Of a stretch of DNA of 64,000 nt, positions 58,031-64,000 are shown piece by piece; position 1 is the first letter of the stretch; each line of letters starts with the position of its first letter. Under the pieces are notes generated by a model, which saw only the letters and a list, made by a program, of their open reading frames with translations, was not told the origin of the DNA and searched no databases. A program made the translations under genes and the position numbers. Source of the stretch: Hydrangea macrophylla (lineage: Eukaryota; Streptophyta; Magnoliopsida; Cornales; Hydrangeaceae); contig CM066991.1 in NCBI GenBank assembly GCA_033977485.1, forward strand, positions 52,678,850-52,742,849. Reading direction: 5' to 3'.

Positions 58031-60903
58031 TGGATATCGCATTTTCCTCTTACCCACAACTTTTCTTTAAAATCTTTTTCAATTTCAAAATCCAAAACAC
58101 GAGTCACCACTTAATTTTTAATAAGAGAATTAAGAAACCATTTTAAAGCAAACTGATCTTTTAGGAAATCAGAGATTTCTAGGTCCAGGGATTATGGAAT
58201 GAGAGGGGAAGAAGTCTGGCGGACTAAAACACCCCCTCTCATCCTATCTCGCGATAGGCCTCTACTCAACATTCTTTTAATCGAATTATTAATCTAAATG
58301 TGCCCTCAACTAATACATATGTATAAATATGCATTACAAAAACATGTATAAATGGTGTAAGATTGGTACTGATAAAATATCAATCAAAACCAGATAATCC
58401 CAAATAGCAAGATGATGTGCATATAGGGAACTAGAAAACTTACCCGGGATCCAGCTGTGAATATTAAACGTGCAATGCATACAAATGAAAATAAAAAAAA
58501 AAACCTATGAAATGTTCTCTAATCACATATATACACATAAGGCAAGAATTAATTTTAAGGTGTCGCACGTGGAGTCGAAAATCAATAAAATCAAGAAATT
58601 AAACAAACTAAAGAGGAGGTTGAGAAATCATACCTCAATAGCGCTACAAAACAGAGGGTTAGTCCACATGCTTTAGATAAAATTAAATTCTAAGTAAAAT
58701 CCCTAAACTTCTAGCTTAAATCTATCAAGTATTAAAGAAATGACACAATTATGAATTCTTTCTAATTAGTTGGAAATGCATCACTTCTATAGATATACAA
58801 GTCTCAACTAAGAGCCAATGTAATGTCCATATAGAGGTGGTGTAGTCCCCAACATGATCATAAGGAACTCATAATTAGGTTCAATTAAGTGTAATTTAAT
58901 CCTAACACAAAATGAATTCTAATTACAAGTATCGATCTACATGGATGAATGAATGTGAATACATGAATATGAACAAGAGTAAGCTTATGAACTATTCAAT
59001 GATTTGGATCATTTAACCTCTGGATTTGAGTTTAACTAGTCATTATTAAAACATGGCTTAAGCCCTAGGTCATAGAAACTCATTTGAGCCATTATTTGCA
59101 AAGTTTATCAAATCTGTCATAAAATTCTGAAAATTATAGAGAGCAGGCCAGAACTTTAAAAATAGAAAAAGAATGCTTTCCATGGTTTGATGTCAATGAA
59201 TTTTGGACACAAGATGCCTTTGCGAGTCTAGTTTTTAACCCAAAAAGAAAAATCAAAAATCAATGGTTCAATCTCTGGGAATTGGACAAACACTAGACAT
59301 CACTCAGAAATGTACAACTCTCTACCTAGAGTTTTTGTATGATTTTCTAAAAATAGTAAATAAATCCGAAAGACTCTAATCTTTTCAGGAGATCTTATTA
59401 ACACATTAAACTTCATAGAAAAATTATTTGAAGTCAAGAATGCTTGATTAAAGCTCTGATTTACTTATTTCAAAAGGGTGTTACTGTTCAGAAATTCTGT
59501 ACAGATTATGGTTGCTTCACAAAACCCATGACCAAACCATCTTAAGCATGAAATCTCACCAAAACAAAAATTGAAGTGGTAAAACTTTGTGTTAATGACA
59601 CTCTCCAGTTGGTTTCATTAAATTCTAATGGTTCGTTATTTAACAAAAAAATCTTTGATTAAAGGTGGTTTATAAACTCACTGTGCCATTGTTAAGTCTA
59701 TCTTTCATTTGTTAACTCTAGTTACCAAGCCATGGAGTTTTGGCTTAACCCAAACTACCTTTCCTACCATTTTATGGTCATTGGAGATTAAAGTATGACT
59801 AATATTCATGAGTTTCAAAGAAACATAAGGAAAATTACATGAAACCTCAAGTTAGAGAACCCAAACCATGGTAGGGATTTGGATTCATCTACTTGCTCTT
59901 AAATAAAATGATGATTAACTTTAATTCCCATGTGAGGCACAAGCTTACATGCCATCAAGGAAGATCACACTCATGAGATTCAAGTGAGATATAGAAAATC
60001 TCCAATAATCTCAAGAGAGTGATGTAAATAAGATAAAGTGACAAGAAGATAAAAAGGACTAAGAATCCAAAACTCTAAGTTCACCAACAAAACTTCTAAA
60101 ATTTCATGAAAAAAAGACTTAATAGTTTGAAGATTAGGGGATTAATAGAAACAAAACTACACTAAGATTATAGGATCACCTCCAATTATCCTCAACTTTT
60201 TTTGTGGTTTGAAGGTCTTTCTAAAGTTGATTCAAACTCTTCTCTTAAACTCTTGCAACTTCTTAATTTTTTTCTAAGCCTTTCCCAATTATATAAAGGA
60301 TACAAGAGATTCAAGATTCAAAAACTCTAAAAACAAAAAGGGTCCTTGGTAATGGGATATTCACCTCCCTTATATAGGCAAATTTTGAAAGGGTATTTCA
60401 GTAATTTTGGGGGCAAACCCCTAATTCCGGGTGTACTTTCAAAGGTACAAAACGTATAGCAGACTGCCAAAAAATGCGGCATTCAGTGGAATTGGAAGCG
60501 ACACTCAGTGAGCGCTGATGCGGCAATCACTGAACGCCGAGATGACATTCAATGAATGTCGCAGACTACTTCGCTGACTGTCGCCTTTTAAAATTTGTGG
60601 CATTTTAAGGATATTAGCGGCATTCAGGGAATACCGTAGCAGTCTTCAATGACTGTCGGTGCGGCAGTTAATGAGTGCCGCAGCGGTATCACGTGACTGC
60701 CGCATTACCCCTCATGTACCATTTTCTACTATTCTCCCTTTCCTTCTCTTTTTATCCTTTCTTTCTATTTTGTTTGAGTTGAAGAGTCTTTTAAAGAGCT
60801 TGGGTCACCTTTGGGAGCCCTAGATTAGTCGGACATTGTCCTCATCGGACTTGGAGGTAACACTCCCCTTAATTCAACGTTTGGTCAAAATTGGGGTGTC
60901 TAA
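58031..60903 (-). repeat. Tat 5' LTR (2873 bp)
   Basis: The boundary at 58031 is set by the primer site. The boundary at 60903 is set by the homology end with 5097 and by uninterrupted integrase coding sense of the host element from 60904. TATA box on the - strand at 60369-60378, palindrome array at 60476-60715. The part 58031-59666 has no partner in the window because the other LTR is truncated. No gene inside. Confidence 0.8.
60476..60715. promoter_or_regulatory. Palindrome array in Tat 5' LTR
   Basis: Second copy of the array at 4645-4895; it has lost one segment with the GCATTC-AGA-GAATGC site. Preserved sites include CATTCA-A-TGAATG and GGCAGT-TAA-TGAGTGCC. One GAATGC is mutated to GAATAC. 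Confidence 0.65.
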
Positions 60904-61579
60904 GTCCCTTATGAGATCATATCCGATAATGGGTCTCATTTTAAAGCTGATGTACTAGCACCACTGGAAGAGTATAAGATCACCCACCAAAAGCCATCAC
61001 CCTATAGGCCACAGACCAATGGGGCAGTAGAAGCTGCAAATAAGAATGTGAAGGCAATATTACAAAAGATGGTAGACACGTATAAGGACTGGCATGAGAA
61101 GTTATTGTTCGGCTTGTGAGGATACAGGACATTTGTGAGGACATCCACTGGAGTCATGACATACTCATTGGTATATGGAATGGAGTCCGTGTTGCCAACA
61201 GAACTAGAAATACCATCCTAGAGGGTAATGGCCGAATGTGAGGTAAAGAATCCCAATGGTTGAGAGAAAGGTATGAGGAGCTAGCACTGATAGATGAGAA
61301 ATGATTGGAAGCACTGAACCATGTCCGAGAATATCAACAAAGGATAGCTAGAGCTTATAACAAGAAAGTTCGCCCAAGGAAGATTGTTGAGGCTGACCTA
61401 GTCTTGGAAGAATTGAGAGCACTAGTTTTTTATCCAAGAGGGAAGTTTAAGCCCAATTAGGTCGGACCCTACCTAGTTAAGACCATTCTCAAAGGGGGAG
61501 CAGCCTACCTAACAGACCTAGATGGCCTTAAATTCAAAGAACCTATTAATCTTGATCGCCTCAAGAAGTATTATGCTTA
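60904..61579 (+). pseudogene. Integrase fragment of a second Tat element (host of the giant Tat insertion)
   Basis: Reads VPYEIISDNGSHFKADVLAPLEEYKITHQ, then PYRPQTNGAVEAANKNVKAIL with catalytic Asp and Glu present, TYKDWHEK, YGMESVLPTE, then RPRKIVEADLVL and INLDRLKKYYA. Stops (TGA in place of Trp at about 61117; TAG at about 61218 and 61458) and frame slips make it a pseudogene. It begins abruptly in mid-domain at the LTR end, so the giant Tat element inserted here. It resembles 23745-24400 on the other strand. Confidence 0.85.
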
Positions 61580-62344
61580 GCCCACCCATGCACATCTTAC
61601 CCGAATTACGTAAATGGACCTGATTCCTACTAGGGGATACATAGGCAGCCTAGAAACAGGTTTGGTCCAAGTCCTTAAGCTAATCCCATTCATTTGTTAC
61701 ACTAGGGGCAAGCCCTTCCCAATATTGATTTTCTTTAACTGTCCCTATACCAGGGGCAACCCCCGACTTGAAACCTAACCCTCCTTTTAAAAGGGTTAGC
61801 CCCATTTTTGAACCAAACATTAATATAAATTTCAGGGAAAAGATTCAGGCATGCACTCAAAAGATTAAAATGAAACGGTTTTGAATCGATAAGTTAAGCA
61901 TGATAAGATTGGCATAACAAAGAACAAGTGAAAATCTAAAAGCAGACTAAATAAGGAGAGTCCTCAAGACCAAGTTCATTGATTGAAGTTTTATTCCACT
62001 AAAAGCTAAGAACAAAAGAGGGATCTATGCTATCCTAAGGACTAGTCCTAAAAGAGGAGTCGGAGGTTTCTTCATTCTCTCTGTCATTTTTTGTACTATT
62101 TTTCCTATTTCTGATTGGACATTTTGGAGGAGTATGAAGTGAGTTTTTCTTGTCATAAATTGCCATGATTGAAGTCTTGTTATGTGTGTAAGAAGTCCTA
62201 TTGAGTGTTTTAAATCATTCATTCCTTGTCATGAAATAGTAATAAGAGTCTTAGAAGGTCCCCCAAGGGAGCATACTACTCATACAATTCAAGCAACAGT
62301 TTAAAGGAAATGCAAGAAAGAAATCCATGAGTACAATCTATAAG
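61580..62344 (+). other. Downstream region of the + Tat element
   Basis: Noncoding. Contains aggggatacataggcagcc (about 61632), the counterpart of the conserved motif next to the - strand integrase, and pyrimidine-rich spacer. No gene seen. Confidence 0.5.
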
Positions 62345-64000
62345 TCAAGTACAGTCATCCATAGTAGTGCAAGGAAAGTAAAGATAGAGCATATAGCTAG
62401 TCCCGAGGACATCTCTTGCCCGCATTTGCTCTCCTGATCGCACTTGTAGAGGTTCCTCCTCTTCCTCTTCCTCTTCATCTTCTTCGATGATGATGTAGCG
62501 ACGAGAAGTGGAACGCCTAACCGGCTCTGGTATGGGTCTAGCAGGAGGTTGGTATGACAAGGACTCCCCTAACTGCATCTCCAACTCTACTATACGCCTC
62601 TTCCCGGTATATATTTCATTGTACTAAAAGGAGAACAAACTATTAATTAAATCAAGAAAAAGGGAAAAAAGAGAATGAGAAAACATGCATGCATTCATTG
62701 ATTTTAGAAGTTTAAAAGGATAACTAGCACTGGTTAATAGAAATGCTCGACTCACCATGTTTGTCCTTTCGACGTCATACTAGGCAGAGCAAGACTGAAG
62801 AGAGCGCTTAGTCAATTTAAGCTATTAAGAAGGGGGAGAAGAAAAAAAGATTAGAGAATAGTTGTGAAACTAGGGGCAAGGCTCGAGAGTTTTTACCCTG
62901 TATTCTAGCCGGTGAATCCATGATCTTAAGCTAGCAACCAAGCTCCGATGTTCTTCCACATATGATGTTTGGACGAAGGCCACATTTGAAGAGATGCATT
63001 GGAAATCATATGGAATCGCCTCTGGAATGCGATAGGGGGAACCTCGCGATCATCATCATCTAAGGTAGCAACCGTCCAATTAATGATAGGGAGGTCAGAA
63101 GTTGAATACCTCAAGGGTGCTTCCTCATAGGACGATCATGCCCCTTAAACTCTAGTGCTTGAACCCACAGCTCCTTTGATAGTAGGCCATCCCTGCAACC
63201 AAAGAGAGCTTAGCAAGTTAAGCGAGAAAAATAAGAAGAAGAAAAGCTAAGAAGGATTCATACCTCGGCGTGACCAATCATAGGAAAATTAGACATAAGA
63301 TGGGAGACCCGAAAACCTTCATAGGTCCTCTTATCCACCACTAGTTGCATCCCATCCACTCCCGTAAGAGCCTCCTCGAGGTCATCACCCTGAAGCTTGT
63401 GAGTGTCTAGCATCCTAGGAGGAGGGATTTTAGATACAACAAAATGATCTAGGAGGCATGCCTGTCGTATGACCCTCTCTCCCAAGTACCAAGCAGCGGT
63501 ATAATGACCCGTGAATACGATACGTTGCTTTGACAATTAAATAACTCATGCATAGGGAACCTTCATAGCACGAGGAATTCTAGCCCAAGGATCCCACATC
63601 ACTGAGTCCCCAATAAGACAAGTTAAGAATTCCTGGCATTTCTTAAGATCGTGAGCTCCAACCTTCATGCCCACCTTCTCCTTCATCCATTTAAGACCCC
63701 TTGGGAATAAGCTAGCACTCAAGTTCATGGGTTTAGGAGTGAGCATTCAAAAATACCCAAAGCTCCATAACTGTTAAGAAGAGAAGAGAGAAGACCATTA
63801 GAATGCCAAGAAAAAAAGAGAGAGAGAAAAGAGAATGAATTAAGTAATACCTCCCAAACCCTCAAGAAGCCTCCAACCGAGGGTGAGTACATCCAAGAGA
63901 TGTCTCCCATTTGATTATAGAGAATAGCTAAACTAGCACCACCCTAATCATATATGTGGATTCGGTCGACATTAGCCAAGCTCCCGAGGATGGAAAGATG
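62345..64000 (-). pseudogene. Second plant mobile domain gene, antisense to its Tat element; 3' part
   Basis: Exons on the - strand: 64000-63851 (LGSLANVDRIHIYD, LAILYNQMGDISWM, GGFLRVWE), 63770-63264 (PRGLKWMKEKVGMKVGAHDLKK, GHYTAAWYLGERVIRQ, VDKRTYEGFRVSHLMSNFP), 63192-62897, possibly one near 62760, and 62623-62345 (ELEMQLGESLSYQ, then an acidic EEDEEEEEEEE run). Borders such as GAG|GTATTA at 63851 and gttgcag at 63193 fit plant splicing. The intron after RVWE matches the one after RAWE at 7971, so the two genes descend from one intron-containing ancestor. Stops lie at about 63960, 63543 and 63120. The 5' end and promoter are outside the window. Confidence 0.75.

Larger units (their letters stand above)
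3824..60903 (-). mobile_element. Giant Tat-lineage Ty3/gypsy retrotransposon carrying four direct nested insertions
   Basis: Two copies of one LTR (3824-5097 truncated, 58031-60903 complete) enclose gag, RT, two RNase H domains and integrase on the - strand, plus two genes on the + strand between pol and the 3' LTR. The second, archaeal-type RNase H and the extra ORFs next to pol are known features of the Tat/Ogre clade. Removing the inserts at 8140, 12157, 25320 and 49568 leaves about 18.3 kb; restoring the missing part of the 3' LTR gives about 20 kb. The LTR copies differ by many substitutions and a deletion of roughly 25 bp, and pol carries stops and frameshifts, so this is an old, dead copy. 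Its 5' LTR end lies inside the integrase of another Tat element. Confidence 0.85.

Overview
This is repeat-dense plant nuclear DNA from an unidentified angiosperm. Tat-lineage and Tekay-like Ty3/gypsy elements, a Ty1/copia element, tRNA-iMet primer-binding sites and an Au-like SINE all point to a flowering plant. I recognise no host gene, rRNA gene or genuine tRNA gene. Nearly every coding stretch belongs to a retrotransposon, and most are broken by stop codons or frameshifts. Layout: the window is a five-deep nest. The base is a Tat-type Ty3/gypsy integrase fragment plus an antisense gene (60904-64000, + element). A second, giant Tat element on the - strand (3824-60903) is inserted into that integrase. 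Without its insertions the giant element is about 18.3 kb in the window and about 20 kb originally. Its order on the - strand is: 5' LTR 58031-60903, PBS 58001-58025, gag 48845-46100, protease/RT/RNase H/second RNase H/integrase 46080-23745 (split), two genes on the opposite (+) strand (a DUF7745-like gene 11681-23116 and a plant-mobile-domain gene 6736-10970), then a truncated 3' LTR 3824-5097. Inserted into it are: a solo LTR (8140-9745, target duplication cccag); Gypsy-2, a pol-less non-autonomous element (12157-22497, tcttc); Gypsy-1, Tekay-like (25320-44183, catcc), whose 5' LTR holds a young copia element (26953-35617, ctttc); and Gypsy-3, Tekay-like (49568-57545, gagga). All of these 5-bp target-site duplications are readable, so the insertion order is secure. 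The left 3.8 kb is the end of yet another LTR element that cut the Tat 3' LTR. The copia LTRs differ at only about a dozen positions, so it is the youngest insertion. The Tat LTRs differ much more. The most interesting signal is regulatory. In the giant Tat element, clusters of short palindromes built on GCAYTCA-n-TGARTGC lie upstream of the LTR TATA box and also directly upstream of both antisense genes. The three transcription units of one transposon therefore seem to share one cis-regulatory code. Independently, four other LTR families carry clusters of palindromes all centred on TCGA (CAATCGATTG, TTCGATCGATCGAA, CAGTCGACTG), often just upstream of their TATA boxes. The antisense genes keep spliceosomal introns, which a sense-RNA retrotransposition cycle would not remove. 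Two related gypsy families also carry an unusual very acidic ORF between the primer-binding site and gag.
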